DNA of 64,000 nt from Bacteroidota bacterium (GCA_023412195.1 JAEYNZ010000139.1:30529-94528); one strand, 5' to 3'; positions 9,551 through 18,265 are shown, numbered from the stretch's first letter. The notes: generated by a model not told the origin, from the letters alone. Numbers and translations are program-made.

Positions 9551-10462
9551 ATGGATAAAATTGAAAAAATAGGCGAAGCCTATAAATTGCTGCAGCAACA
9601 AATGTGTAGCAAACTGGAGGAAGCCGATGGAAAGGGTAAATTTACACAGGAACCATGGAGCAATGACATTGGTGGCGGAAACACAGCTGTCTTATCCGAA
9701 GGCGCCGTAATTGAAAAAGGGGCCGTTAACTTTTCATTTGTTAAAGGCCCGTTCACAACCAGGATGGAAGCCATACTTGGAGAAAAGGCACATACATACG
9801 CTGCAACGGGCATCTCTTCCATACTGCATCCTGAAAACCCACGCATGCCAATCATCCATATGAACGTCCGGTATTTTGCCCTGAACAATGGGGTATCATG
9901 GTTCGGCGGGGGAATTGACCTTACCCCGCACATGATTGAACCTGAAGATGCTGCCATGTTTCACCTGTCACTGAAAAACACCTGCGACCGGTTCGATAAA
10001 AGCTTTTATCCTGAATTCAAACAGTGGGCTGATGAATATTTCTTTCTCCCCCACCGGAATGAAACCAGAGGTATTGGGGGAATTTTTTTCGACAGGATAA
10101 AAGCCGGAAGCCCTCAGGAGTTTGAAAAACTTTTTAGGTTCACAGAAAGCCTGGCCCAACTTTATCCTGCCCTATATGCCGGATTTATGAAAAAATACAG
10201 AACTCATTACTACACTGAAAGGGAAAAAAACTGGCAGTCGCTAAGAAGGGGTCGTTATGTTGAATTTAACCTGATAAACGACCGTGGGACCAGGTTTGGA
10301 CTTGAATCAGGAGGAAATACCGAATCCATTCTGGCAAGCCTGCCTTCAACAGCTGCCTGGAAATATAATTATACGCCTCCAACCGGTGGTTTTGAGGAAC
10401 AAACTCTTCAGTTGTTGAAAAAAAACATCGACTGGATTTCATTTAACCAAAGGACCAAATGA
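9551..10462 (+). CDS. hemF: Oxygen-dependent coproporphyrinogen III oxidase
   Basis: HemF oxidatively decarboxylates coproporphyrinogen III to protoporphyrinogen IX using O2. Family motifs include WSNDIGGGNT, HMNVRYF, the stretch WFGGGIDLTP, HRNETRGIGGIFFD and the C-terminal RRGRYVEFNLINDRGTRFGL. It has 303 residues, the normal length. The window holds HemW but no oxygen-independent HemN, so the visible branch needs oxygen at this step. Its stop overlaps the next gene by ATGA. Confidence 0.97.
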   Translation: MDKIEKIGEAYKLLQQQMCSKLEEADGKGKFTQEPWSNDIGGGNTAVLSEGAVIEKGAVNFSFVKGPFTTRMEAILGEKAHTYAATGISSILHPENPRMPIIHMNVRYFALNNGVSWFGGGIDLTPHMIEPEDAAMFHLSLKNTCDRFDKSFYPEFKQWADEYFFLPHRNETRGIGGIFFDRIKAGSPQEFEKLFRFTESLAQLYPALYAGFMKKYRTHYYTEREKNWQSLRRGRYVEFNLINDRGTRFGLESGGNTESILASLPSTAAWKYNYTPPTGGFEEQTLQLLKKNIDWISFNQRTK

Positions 10463-10791
10463 ATCCATTCAACTTCTATACGCTGTTTTTCAGCGATATG
10501 CTGACACTTGAATGGAGAATATTCTATACCTGTCTGGCCACCATAATCATAAACCTGCCCTTTGGTTACCTAAGGGGAGGCATTCAAAAATTCTCCCTCT
10601 GCTGGTTTATTGCCATCCATGCTCCTGTGCCGCTTGTAATCCTGATTCGCGAATTCCACAAGCTTGAGCTGACATGGGCCCTTGCCCCTTTTCTGTTGGG
10701 TAGCTATTTCATCGGACAGTTCTTAGGAAAAAAAATATGGAAGGCCATGCCCTTCAGAAAAAAACAATTCAGCTGCGCATTTAGAAAATAG
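10459..10791 (+). CDS. Small polytopic membrane protein, coupled to hemF
   Basis: This 110-residue protein has about three hydrophobic segments (around residues 18-35, 45-62 and 74-90) and a basic C-terminus. It starts inside the hemF stop (ATGA overlap), so the two are almost certainly translated together. I do not recognise the family. The partnership with hemF suggests a membrane role around heme, but nothing in the sequence shows heme ligands arranged in a known motif. Confidence 0.75.
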   Translation: MNPFNFYTLFFSDMLTLEWRIFYTCLATIIINLPFGYLRGGIQKFSLCWFIAIHAPVPLVILIREFHKLELTWALAPFLLGSYFIGQFLGKKIWKAMPFRKKQFSCAFRK

Positions 10792-10876
10792 CTATTAGGC
10801 TGCTGATTGACCACCTTACCCTCCTGAAACTTCACAATCCTTAAAATTATTCAATGAATGAAAAAGAATTCACAGT

Positions 10877-10908
10877 TTTGATTTGTTTAAGAATATGTTT
10901 TACATCTG
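10877..10908 (+). promoter_or_regulatory. Candidate promoter of the 56-residue membrane protein
   Basis: TTTG at 10877-10880 and TACATCTG at 10901-10908 are 20 bases apart. This fits the Bacteroidota TTTG/TAnnTTTG spacing with one mismatch in the -7 element. It lies about 70 bases before the small gene's ATG. Confidence 0.35.
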
Positions 10909-10977
10909 TGCCTGAAGTTATCAGGAAAAGGAGAATTTAAAATTAATGTACAATTGTCACAATAAAACAATCAGGTT

Positions 10978-11148
10978 ATGGAAGCTATTTTAGGGATTAT
11001 TGCACTGATATGTGCCATCTGGGTCATTTATGATGTTTGGGTTGTAAGAAAAACCATGAGCACAGGCAGTAAAGTACTCTGGACAATATTTGCCATTTTC
11101 TTTAGCATTATAACAGCCATTGTTTATTATTTTGTAAAGAAAAGATAG
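10978..11148 (+). CDS. 56-residue membrane protein of the PLDc_N type
   Basis: The frame opens MEAILGIIALICAIWVIYDV and ends AIVYYFVKKR, with a stop at 11146-11148. Two hydrophobic helices (residues about 3-22 and 33-52) flank a short basic loop VVRKTMSTGSK. The pattern W-x-x-Y-D followed by a second helix ending in basic residues resembles the PLDc_N domain found in stand-alone small proteins and at the N-terminus of cardiolipin synthases. The gene is well separated from both neighbours, so it is likely a single transcription unit. The role of stand-alone PLDc_N proteins is not known. Confidence 0.7.
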   Translation: MEAILGIIALICAIWVIYDVWVVRKTMSTGSKVLWTIFAIFFSIITAIVYYFVKKR

Positions 11149-11280
11149 GTGGATTGGCACCTTATCCACTATTACACCTTACGGTTTAGGTTCATAACTT
11201 GGATTATAGATACCCTCTGTGGCTTAATACACAAGGTGCTTACATAAAATCTTACCAGGTTTGAAACTATACTTTCATCC

Positions 11281-13728
11281 CTACTGATCTGCCACATTTA
11301 CTGTCACGGTACCATCCTGCAATCCGGCAGATGTGGCTGTTACGGTTATGACGCCAGGTTTTGTTCCTGGACGTACAATCAGCTGGCACTGTCCCCTGAA
11401 TGTATTTACCTCCGGCTGCTGCATGCTCTTCATGTCGGTGGGATTACCGTTTTCAACTGCCTGAAAGGTACCTGCTCCTTCAATGTTGAATTCCACCAGC
11501 ACCTCTGCATCAGGTACAGGCAACCCGTTTTCGTCAAGCACCTGCACATTGAAATAGGCCAGATCGGAATAGGATGTCATCACTGAATCCCGTTCCGCAA
11601 CCACATTCAGCCGGGCAGGCTTTCCTGTAGTTATCAATGACTGCCTTGCAATTTCTTTACCCTTTAACAAACCAATGGCGGTGATCTCTCCAGGCTGGTA
11701 AGGCACATCAAAGGTAGCTGTCAGCTTCGTATCAGCCGACACAGGTTTTGTTCCCAAATCCTGACCGTTCAGTTCGAGCTTTACCTCATCGCCCCGGGTA
11801 TAAACCGATACCTGCAGCAACTTTCCTTCACTACCCTGCCAGTTCCAGTTCTTCCATTCATTGGGCCAACCCCAGAAACTGACTTCCTCCTTCCTGCCTT
11901 CAGGAATGGGTGCATGCACAAGCATTTCAAGAGGACTGTGGCGCCAAACCACATCACGGTAATACATCTGCGGCTTTTTGTAACCGAGAATGCTGATATC
12001 GCCACAGTATGCATTATACCATGGCCAGGGGGGTAAAAATGAAGTTGAGTCATTATCTAATTTTGAATTACCAATGCCCGATTCTCCAAGATAATCCATA
12101 CCTGTCCATACAAAATCACCGATCACATAAGGATGCTTCTCCACAAGTTCCCAGTTCTCAAAAGCTTCCTTTGCAACCGACTCAGTTCCAATCATCACCC
12201 TGTCCGGGAATTCTGCATGATCTGCCTCATATTGCTGCCACTGATAATTATATCCATGTACATCGAGCAAGGCAAATACTGGCTCAGTGTCTTTCCATGT
12301 CTTACCCGGATTATCCCAGAAACTGCAAACAGCCTGTGTAACCGGTCGTGTGTCGTCAAGTTCCTTAACCTTTTCTACCAGTTTGGCAGCAATTTCCAGT
12401 CCTGATGGATCAGCCCGCTCCTTAATCTCATTGCCGATGCTCCAGATGATAATTGATGGATGGTTCCTGTCACGCAATACCATTGAAGAAAGATCTTTCT
12501 CCCACCAATCGTCGAAATAAAGATGATAATCCTGTGGGTTTTTAGGTTTCTGCCAATGATCGAACGATTCATCCATAACAAGCATTCCAAGCCTGTCGCA
12601 TGCTTCCAAAAACAGTTTTGAAGGTGGATTATGCGCAGTACGGATGGCATTAAAACCATTTTCCTTCATGATCCTCACCCGCCTGTATTCTGCTGCCTCA
12701 AAAGCAGCCGCACCCAGTGGCCCATTGTCGTGATGAAGGCACCCGCCCTTCAGCAGCACAGATTCACCGTTCAGCAGAAATCCTTTTTGTGCCGAAAACT
12801 CAATGGTACGGATACCAAAATGTTCATTAACCTCATCAATCACTTTGTCTTCATCCATCAACTTCACTACCACAGTATATAGTTCCGGATTATCTGGCCC
12901 CCACAGCCGGTAATCATCAAATGCGAATTCATGCCCATAATTAAAGCTGCTTCCCGGATCAAGTTCTTTTTGATCTTCAAAATAGGTTCCCTGTGTACCG
13001 TCGGGCACAACAAATTCAATTCTTAAAGTGAATCTTTTAACATCGGTAGATTCATTCTCAACCAGTACCTCCACTCCAATTGTTGCTTTTTCTTCTGTCA
13101 CATCTTTTGTACGGACAAACACTCCCCATAGTCCGACATGAAGCGGGTTTGTTTTAATCAGCTTAACATCCCGGTAAATACCCGATCCGCTGTACCATCG
13201 TGAATTTTTTCCTTCATTCTTTACCTGAACTGCCAGCACATTTTCTTCACCTGCTTTATTCAGGTGGGGAGTCAGATCGAATGAAAATGCAGTATATCCA
13301 TACGGGTAACTGCCCAGGTGATGGCCGTTCAGCCATACATCTGAATTCATATAAATCCCGTCGAAAAGTACCTTTACAAGTTTTCCGGCATCTGATTTAT
13401 CGAGTTTGAAATGCTTCCTGTACCAGGCTGTCCCTCCCATTACATGCCCAGTTGAAATACCCCCCGGACTCAGTTCTGAAAAGGGGCCAACCTGTTTTAC
13501 CCCTTCTGCCGGCGGCAAGTCCTCAATGCTGTAATCGTGGGGCAGATGAACAACCCGCCATTGTGAGTCATCGAAACCGGGCTGCTCTGCTCCCTTGACA
13601 TCAGAGCGTATGAACTTCCAGTTGTCGTTAAAAAGAGTCTCCCTGCCATATGAACTGGTTTCTTTATTGCATGAACTTAAGAGAAACAGGAACATGAATA
13701 GCATCAATATTGAAACAGGATATTTCAT
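11281..13728 (-). CDS. Glycoside hydrolase family 2, beta-galactosidase-like lipoprotein
   Basis: This 815-residue protein has a lipoprotein signal (lipobox LLSSC, Cys20), so it likely sits on the periplasmic or outer surface of a membrane. The GH2 order is visible: a jelly-roll sugar-binding domain (about 30-190, with WYRKHF and SGIYRDV), an Ig-like domain (195-305) and the TIM barrel (310-600). The acid/base is Glu434 in IWSIGNEI, and the likely nucleophile is Glu516 in MIGTESVA. The C-terminus holds a DUF4982-like domain and an Ig/invasin-like domain (about 705-812). GH2 enzymes of this layout usually act on beta-galactosides, but other beta-linked sugars are possible. No SusC/SusD pair is nearby. 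Confidence 0.92.
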   Translation of the reverse strand: MKYPVSILMLFMFLFLLSSCNKETSSYGRETLFNDNWKFIRSDVKGAEQPGFDDSQWRVVHLPHDYSIEDLPPAEGVKQVGPFSELSPGGISTGHVMGGTAWYRKHFKLDKSDAGKLVKVLFDGIYMNSDVWLNGHHLGSYPYGYTAFSFDLTPHLNKAGEENVLAVQVKNEGKNSRWYSGSGIYRDVKLIKTNPLHVGLWGVFVRTKDVTEEKATIGVEVLVENESTDVKRFTLRIEFVVPDGTQGTYFEDQKELDPGSSFNYGHEFAFDDYRLWGPDNPELYTVVVKLMDEDKVIDEVNEHFGIRTIEFSAQKGFLLNGESVLLKGGCLHHDNGPLGAAAFEAAEYRRVRIMKENGFNAIRTAHNPPSKLFLEACDRLGMLVMDESFDHWQKPKNPQDYHLYFDDWWEKDLSSMVLRDRNHPSIIIWSIGNEIKERADPSGLEIAAKLVEKVKELDDTRPVTQAVCSFWDNPGKTWKDTEPVFALLDVHGYNYQWQQYEADHAEFPDRVMIGTESVAKEAFENWELVEKHPYVIGDFVWTGMDYLGESGIGNSKLDNDSTSFLPPWPWYNAYCGDISILGYKKPQMYYRDVVWRHSPLEMLVHAPIPEGRKEEVSFWGWPNEWKNWNWQGSEGKLLQVSVYTRGDEVKLELNGQDLGTKPVSADTKLTATFDVPYQPGEITAIGLLKGKEIARQSLITTGKPARLNVVAERDSVMTSYSDLAYFNVQVLDENGLPVPDAEVLVEFNIEGAGTFQAVENGNPTDMKSMQQPEVNTFRGQCQLIVRPGTKPGVITVTATSAGLQDGTVTVNVADQ

Positions 13729-13801
13729 TTTCAGATCAGTTATTAATTTTCAGGTTAAAGCTAAAAAAATTCCTTTAATGTATCTTCCAACCTTCCCCTG
13801 G

Positions 13802-13820
13802 TTTGCATCGAGGGGTAAGT
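13802..13820 (+). repeat. Copy of a short degenerate motif (TTTGCA...GAGGGGTAAG)
   Basis: TTTGCATCGAGGGGTAAGT resembles sequences at 14479-14498 (minus strand) and 14624-14642. The copies bracket an isolated MBOAT-like gene. They are short and imperfect. Confidence 0.3.
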
Positions 13821-13932
13821 GGTCTTTGAGTTTGAAACTCATCTTCTTTCCTATATGGGTTGAAACACAAAAATAAATATGCATTATAAATGCAGGAATG
13901 CCGAACCCACTTTGCAAACCAGGAGTCGGTGA

Positions 13933-14331
13933 CTAAGCAACGGATAAATCAATATATCTTGTCAAAATAAAAGTAACAACAAGATAACCTAGATGAAAAA
14001 TTGGACGAACCGTTAAGTTGATTTTATTAAAGTTCATTTGAAGATATTCTGATAATATGATTCCGAGTGAGATTATAAAAAACCAGACTGTGATAAAAGG
14101 AAATACAAATTGGACTTTTTTCATCATCATTGGAACTATATAAATTATATCATGAAACAATCCACTAATTAGAAAAGTTATAACCAGGGCCACCCAGGCC
14201 GGGAAAACTGTTTTGAGTGGTTTATAACAATAAAATAATAGATAAAAGCCCCAGGTAGGATTCCAGTATTTCCAAAATGACTTAAAAGAGGAGGATACAA
14301 AAGGTTTAAAAAACATATTTCGAATAATCAC
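13933..14331 (-). CDS. Orphan MBOAT/wax-synthase-like membrane protein, possibly truncated
   Basis: The ORF has 132 residues with about four hydrophobic segments. SFWKYWNPTWGFYL followed by FLISGLFHDIIYIVP matches the conserved W-x-x-NP and catalytic-type histidine region of membrane-bound O-acyltransferase-like proteins. Full-length MBOAT proteins are about 300-500 residues, so this is only a C-terminal portion, although short forms are known. The open frame continues upstream to a stop at 14403 without an ATG (it reads NYEFRRVYILSDRFDKNI). The start is therefore a GTG at 14331, the ATG at 14316, or lost. The surroundings are non-coding, and it looks like an isolated or decaying gene. Confidence 0.55.
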   Translation of the reverse strand: MIIRNMFFKPFVSSSFKSFWKYWNPTWGFYLLFYCYKPLKTVFPAWVALVITFLISGLFHDIIYIVPMMMKKVQFVFPFITVWFFIISLGIILSEYLQMNFNKINLTVRPIFHLGYLVVTFILTRYIDLSVA

Positions 14332-14478
14332 ATTGATATTTTTGTCGAACCTGTCCGATAATATGTATACTCTTCTAAATTCATAATTTAGTTTGTGCTT
14401 CTATGTTCACATTAGTGACTGTCGTCTGTAGTTTCTATGCGTACGCTATGTATTTGCTGTGGCGGGGATGTTGAAGTT

Positions 14479-14498
14479 CCTCACCCCTCGTTGTAACC
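14479..14498 (-). repeat. Inverted copy of the GAGGGG motif
   Basis: On the minus strand it reads GGTTACAACGAGGGGTGAGG, similar to the motifs at 13802-13820 and 14624-14642. The match is imperfect. Confidence 0.25.
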
Positions 14499-14623
14499 GA
14501 AAGGTAGTAACTTCCTGTCCAATTATTGATTAAAACTCCAGTAGTTAAAGTTCAAAATCATAAAAGAAGTTGTATTGCAAGATAAAATATTGTTGCAGTT
14601 CTGGATGCAACCTCTGTCCCTCT

Positions 14624-14642
14624 TTTGCAAACGAGGGTAAAT
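14624..14642 (+). repeat. Second direct copy of the TTTGCA/GAGGG motif
   Basis: TTTGCAAACGAGGGTAAAT matches 13802-13820 well if a small shift in the middle is allowed. It lies just after the stop side of the aldehyde dehydrogenase gene. Confidence 0.3.
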
Positions 14643-14668
14643 AAACCCTGCCAATTCCTGATTTTTTG

Positions 14669-16036
14669 TTATTTTACTACCACCGACTTCACATTCATGA
14701 ATTCCCTGATTCCGTAAGAAGAAAGTTCGCGCCCAAACCCGCTTTCCCTGATGCCCCCGAACGGTAGCCGCGGGTCAGACCTCACAAAATCATTTACAAA
14801 ACAGCAACCGGCCTGAAGCTGCTCTTCTGCAATCTGCTCTGCCTTTTTCAGGTTCCGGGAAAATATGGCAGCTCCCAACCCAAAACTGGTATCATTGGCA
14901 ATCCTGATCGCTTCCTTCTCATCCTTCACACGGATGACAGAGGCAACCGGCCCAAACAGTTCTTCATCGTAAGCAGGCATACCTGGTTTAATATTTTCAA
15001 GGATTGTAGGCGGATAATAAGCACCTTTGCGGGCAGGCATTTCTCCCCCTATAATCACTTCTGCACCTTTGCTTACCGAAGCGGTTACCTGGTTGTGAAG
15101 ATCATCCCTTAATCTGGCACGTGCCATAGGTCCCATGGTAACATCCTGGTCACAGGGATCGCCAAAAGTGGCATTGTTCATTTCTGTTGTGAAATATTCG
15201 AGAAATTCGGAATAAACCTGTTCCACCACAATGAAGCGCTTGGCTGCTATACAGCTCTGCCCTGCATTCACCAGCCGGCCTGCTGCACAGGTAGCTGCAG
15301 CATCTTCCAGTGCGGCATCCTCCAGCACAATGTACGGATCGCTCCCACCCAGTTCCAGTACACATTTCTTCAGCTCACTGCCTGCAATCGACGCTACGCT
15401 CTTCCCTGCAGGGGTGCTGCCGGTTAAACTTACAGCCTTTACAGCCTGATGCCTGATTACTTTCTCAATCCTGTCGCTGCCAATAAGCAGGGTACGGAAT
15501 GCATTCTCGGGAAAACCGGCTTCCCGGAAGAGATCTTCAATGGCAATGGCACATCCCGGAACATTGCTGGCATGCTTTAAAACAACAGTATTCCCGGCCA
15601 TGATGGTAGGGGCTGCAAAACGGAATACCTGCCAGAACGGGAAATTCCAGGGCATAATACCCAATATGGTTCCCAGCGGCTGGTAACTGATATACGACTT
15701 CGAAAAATCTGTGGCTATCGCTTCATTTCCCAAAAAATCTTCAGCATTGGCAGCATAAAATTCACATGCCCATGCACATTTTTCAACTTCTAAAATCCCT
15801 TCGCGCAACACTTTACCCATTTCTAAAGCCATCAGCCGTGCAAGTTCTTCCTTCCTGCTCCTGAGCAGGGTTGCAAGATTCTGCATCATCTGACTGCGGT
15901 GAAAAAAGGATACATTTCTCCAATGATGCCATGTTTTATCCACAGAATTAATAATCTTCCCTGCGCCTTTGTCAGAGTATGTTTCGTACACATGTACCGT
16001 TTCACCGGTGGCTGGATTGACCGATTTCATCATCAT
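14669..16036 (-). CDS. NAD(P)-dependent aldehyde dehydrogenase, succinate-semialdehyde type
   Basis: The 455-residue protein has the full aldehyde dehydrogenase fold. The catalytic cysteine is Cys262 in NAGQSCIAAKR, and the general base is Glu228 in VLELGGSDP. MPWNFPFWQVFR and LTGSTPAGK form the cofactor and substrate sites. The overall sequence resembles the short SSADH group (E. coli Sad/YneI), which oxidises succinate semialdehyde to succinate. Substrate specificity within this family cannot be fixed from sequence alone. No GABA transaminase gene is nearby. It precedes nothing on its strand except non-coding DNA. Confidence 0.9.
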   Translation of the reverse strand: MMMKSVNPATGETVHVYETYSDKGAGKIINSVDKTWHHWRNVSFFHRSQMMQNLATLLRSRKEELARLMALEMGKVLREGILEVEKCAWACEFYAANAEDFLGNEAIATDFSKSYISYQPLGTILGIMPWNFPFWQVFRFAAPTIMAGNTVVLKHASNVPGCAIAIEDLFREAGFPENAFRTLLIGSDRIEKVIRHQAVKAVSLTGSTPAGKSVASIAGSELKKCVLELGGSDPYIVLEDAALEDAAATCAAGRLVNAGQSCIAAKRFIVVEQVYSEFLEYFTTEMNNATFGDPCDQDVTMGPMARARLRDDLHNQVTASVSKGAEVIIGGEMPARKGAYYPPTILENIKPGMPAYDEELFGPVASVIRVKDEKEAIRIANDTSFGLGAAIFSRNLKKAEQIAEEQLQAGCCFVNDFVRSDPRLPFGGIRESGFGRELSSYGIREFMNVKSVVVK

Positions 16037-16112
16037 TGCAGTAACTGGTTAAAAGACGAAAATATAAAAATTACTACGTAAAAAAGGGAAACCGGGTTGT
16101 TTAAAAAGGCAA

Positions 16113-16826
16113 TTAATGTATAGGAATTTCTATGGCAAGTATTGTTGAAGGTTGCTTAAAGTCTATCACCAGCGCTTCACTGAATGCCCAAAAACCTGCT
16201 GCGTCTCTCTTTTCAAGCAGTTCTCCTTCTGCTTCAGCCATTCCATCAATAACCATGAAATAAACCCCATTCCCGGGGGAATGCAGAGAATAGGATACCC
16301 GCTCCAGGTTATCTGAATCAATCATTGAAATAAATGCGTTCTGGTGAATCCTGAGGGATTCGAATCTCCCGTCGGAAGAAACTAAAAGCTGCCATTTTTC
16401 TTTTCTTCCCGCAGAATCAAACCGCTTTTGCCCGTAACGTGGCTTATGCCCCATCTCATCTGTAAAAATCCAGATCTGCAACAATGATACAGGTTCGGAC
16501 GATGATGCATTTGATTCGGAATGCCTGATTCCCGTCCCTGCCGACATAACCTGCACTTCACCAGCAGTAACTTCTGTTTCATTACCCAATTTGTCAGTAT
16601 GCTTTATTGACCCCGACAACGGAATGGTTATTATTTCCATGTCCTGGTGGGGATGCATATCGACCCGTTTTCCCGCCACCACCACATCGTCGTTAAGTAC
16701 CCTAAGCTTGCCAAAATGCATCCTCTCCTTGTTGTAGTAATCACCAAAACTGAAAGAATGTGCTGTCTTCGACCAGCCCCGGTCAACATATCCACGTTCT
16801 TCTGCCCTGTGTATGACCTTTTCCAT
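16113..16826 (-). CDS. Pirin family protein
   Basis: The protein is a bicupin of 237 residues from the chosen start. The N-terminal cupin carries the pirin metal ligands His58 and His60 (MHPHQDME) and His102 and Glu104 (GIRHSES). Pirins bind iron, and some act as quercetin dioxygenases. An upstream in-frame ATG (16880) exists, but the 18 extra codons read through a terminator hairpin and T-run, so I start at MEKVIHRAEERG. It lies 71 bases downstream of YceI on the same strand and is followed by the aldehyde dehydrogenase. Function beyond the fold is unassigned. Confidence 0.88.
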   Translation of the reverse strand: MEKVIHRAEERGYVDRGWSKTAHSFSFGDYYNKERMHFGKLRVLNDDVVVAGKRVDMHPHQDMEIITIPLSGSIKHTDKLGNETEVTAGEVQVMSAGTGIRHSESNASSSEPVSLLQIWIFTDEMGHKPRYGQKRFDSAGRKEKWQLLVSSDGRFESLRIHQNAFISMIDSDNLERVSYSLHSPGNGVYFMVIDGMAEAEGELLEKRDAAGFWAFSEALVIDFKQPSTILAIEIPIH

Positions 16827-16841
16827 AGCCAAATTTTTATT

Positions 16842-16866
16842 AAAAAAAAACCCGGATTTCTCCGGG
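16842..16866 (-). terminator. Rho-independent terminator after the YceI gene
   Basis: On the minus strand CCCGGA-GAAA-TCCGGG forms a perfect 6-bp GC-rich stem with a 4-base loop and is followed at once by nine T. It lies between the YceI stop (16898) and the pirin start (16826), so it can end or attenuate YceI transcription before pirin. Confidence 0.85.
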
Positions 16867-16897
16867 GCAATATTCAGCATTTTTAAGGTATCTTTTC

Positions 16898-17521
16898 TTA
16901 TTCAATATTTGCTGACTCTAAGGAATCATTTGCCACTATATCGAAATCCAGCGTAAATGTATCGTAAATTAAGTTATCGCCCAAACCTGAGAAGAATCTT
17001 CCCGACCTGAATTTGATGTCATACAATGTACGGTCAACTTCCATTTTTCCTTTGGCTGTAAGTTGATTATCCTTTACATCAACAGCAGCATCAAAGGTTA
17101 CAGGGTGCGTAATATCCTTGATGGTCAGATCACCTGTCAGGGTATACTGGTTCCCTGATTTGTGTTTTACATCCTTGATTTCAAACTTCGATACAGGATG
17201 CTTGTCAACCGAAAAGAAATCATCTGACTTCAGGTGCCCTACCAGGCGCTGGTTGGTTGATTCATTTGTGATGTCTTCGCAAACGATACTGCTCATGTCC
17301 ATGTGTACAACACCTGACTTGAGTTTATTGTCAGCAACTTCCAGCTTGCCATCCTTCAGGTTAATGGTTCCGTAATGCTCTCCGCTTACTTTCTTCCCGT
17401 TCCACTTCACCACGCTTTTTGATGTATTCAATTCATAATCAGCAGCCATGGACTGCACTGCAACAATCGCAACCAGTGCAAATATTCCCGATAATTTTTT
17501 AAATGTCTTCATGTTTTTCAA
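16898..17521 (-). CDS. YceI family periplasmic protein
   Basis: The 207-residue protein has a signal peptide (MKNMKTFKKLSGIFALVAIV, cleavage near SMAADYEL) and a YceI-type lipocalin-like beta-barrel: SKSVVKWNGKK, LKSGVVHMDMSSI, GHLKSDDFFSVDKHPVSKF, LTGDLTIKDITHPV and DRTLYDIKFRSGRFF. YceI proteins bind isoprenoid-like lipids and are often linked with acid or oxidative stress. A start at residue 4 is equally possible. A strong terminator follows it. Its neighbours pirin and OsmC fit a stress-related set, but they are not clearly one operon. Confidence 0.92.
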   Translation of the reverse strand: MKNMKTFKKLSGIFALVAIVAVQSMAADYELNTSKSVVKWNGKKVSGEHYGTINLKDGKLEVADNKLKSGVVHMDMSSIVCEDITNESTNQRLVGHLKSDDFFSVDKHPVSKFEIKDVKHKSGNQYTLTGDLTIKDITHPVTFDAAVDVKDNQLTAKGKMEVDRTLYDIKFRSGRFFSGLGDNLIYDTFTLDFDIVANDSLESANIE

Positions 17522-17750
17522 TTTCGTTAAAACTTTGGATTTTTAATTTCAACAATAAAGACAAAAAAGTATGAAATTTGTTCAAAGGAGGAAATATAAT
17601 ATGCAGTTGCATAAAATAAAAAATCTAATATAAAAGGGCTGCTTCCAATAGCCTTCAATTGTTGCCTGATAGTATTATAAGGAGTATAAGGTCCTTATTG
17701 AACTTGACACCCTTTACTCTTCAGAATAACAACTGCCAAATAACAGCCCT

Positions 17751-18167
17751 TTATTCCACTACCCTTATTTCCCGTTCCATTTTAACTGCTTTCCGGTACA
17801 GGGCACTAACCCCGCAATATTTATCTTCTGAAAGCCTGACGGCCTTTTCAAGTTTGTCCATTGGCAGGTCTTTACCCTTAAACTGGTAAATAACCTTGAT
17901 GGTATGGTAGTATTTGGGATGTTCTTCCGTCAGTTCACCCTCTACAATAACATTGAATCCTTCGACCTCCACCTTCATTTTATTCAGGATCATCACAACA
18001 TCGATACCGGTGCATCCTGCAAGTGAAGTCAGCATCAGTTTTTTTGGCCGGGGGCCCAGATCGCTGCCTCCTGACTCTTCGCCTGCGTCAATAACTACCC
18101 TGTGCCCGTCCATATCGGTTTCGAACGCAACTTTATCGGTCCATGCCAAATCTACTACATGTTTCAT
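17751..18167 (-). CDS. OsmC family peroxiredoxin-like protein
   Basis: The protein has 138 residues from the chosen start, MKHVVDLAWTDKVAFE. The two redox cysteines are Cys52 (SLAGCTGIDVV) and Cys118 (DKYCGVSALYRKAV), as in OsmC/YhfA hydroperoxide reductases. An upstream in-frame ATG (18221) would add 18 residues unlike the family and would lie upstream of the TATATTTG box at 18208-18215, so I reject it. The gene is divergent from the Crp/Fnr regulator, with a 176-base shared promoter region, which raises the possibility that the regulator controls it. Confidence 0.9.
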   Translation of the reverse strand: MKHVVDLAWTDKVAFETDMDGHRVVIDAGEESGGSDLGPRPKKLMLTSLAGCTGIDVVMILNKMKVEVEGFNVIVEGELTEEHPKYYHTIKVIYQFKGKDLPMDKLEKAVRLSEDKYCGVSALYRKAVKMEREIRVVE

Positions 18168-18207
18168 TTCGGTTCTTTTTATAAGCTGCTGAAGTGCAAA
18201 AGCCAGA

Positions 18208-18215
18208 CAAATATA
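18208..18215 (-). promoter_or_regulatory. Candidate -7 box (TATATTTG) for the OsmC gene
   Basis: On the minus strand this is TATATTTG, an exact TAnnTTTG match. It would give a leader of about 34 bases and supports the start codon at 18167. No clear -33 TTTG is found. Confidence 0.4.
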
Positions 18216-18265
18216 CAACATCCAACTATCTGTGTAAATAGTTTTTCTAATTATAGCTGAAATTG

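Larger units (their letters stand above)
14332..14668. other. Non-coding stretch with in-frame remnant and repeat motifs
   Basis: This 337-base stretch holds the start-less upstream extension of the MBOAT-like frame (to 14403) and two copies of a GAGGGGTAAG-like motif (14479-14498 minus, 14624-14642 plus). I see no other coding frame, RNA gene or terminator. It reads like degraded sequence. Confidence 0.5.

Noticed and set aside
17677..17698. ATAAGGA/TCCTTAT hairpin after the OsmC gene
   Set aside because: An AT-rich 7-bp stem with no T-run; not enough for a terminator call.
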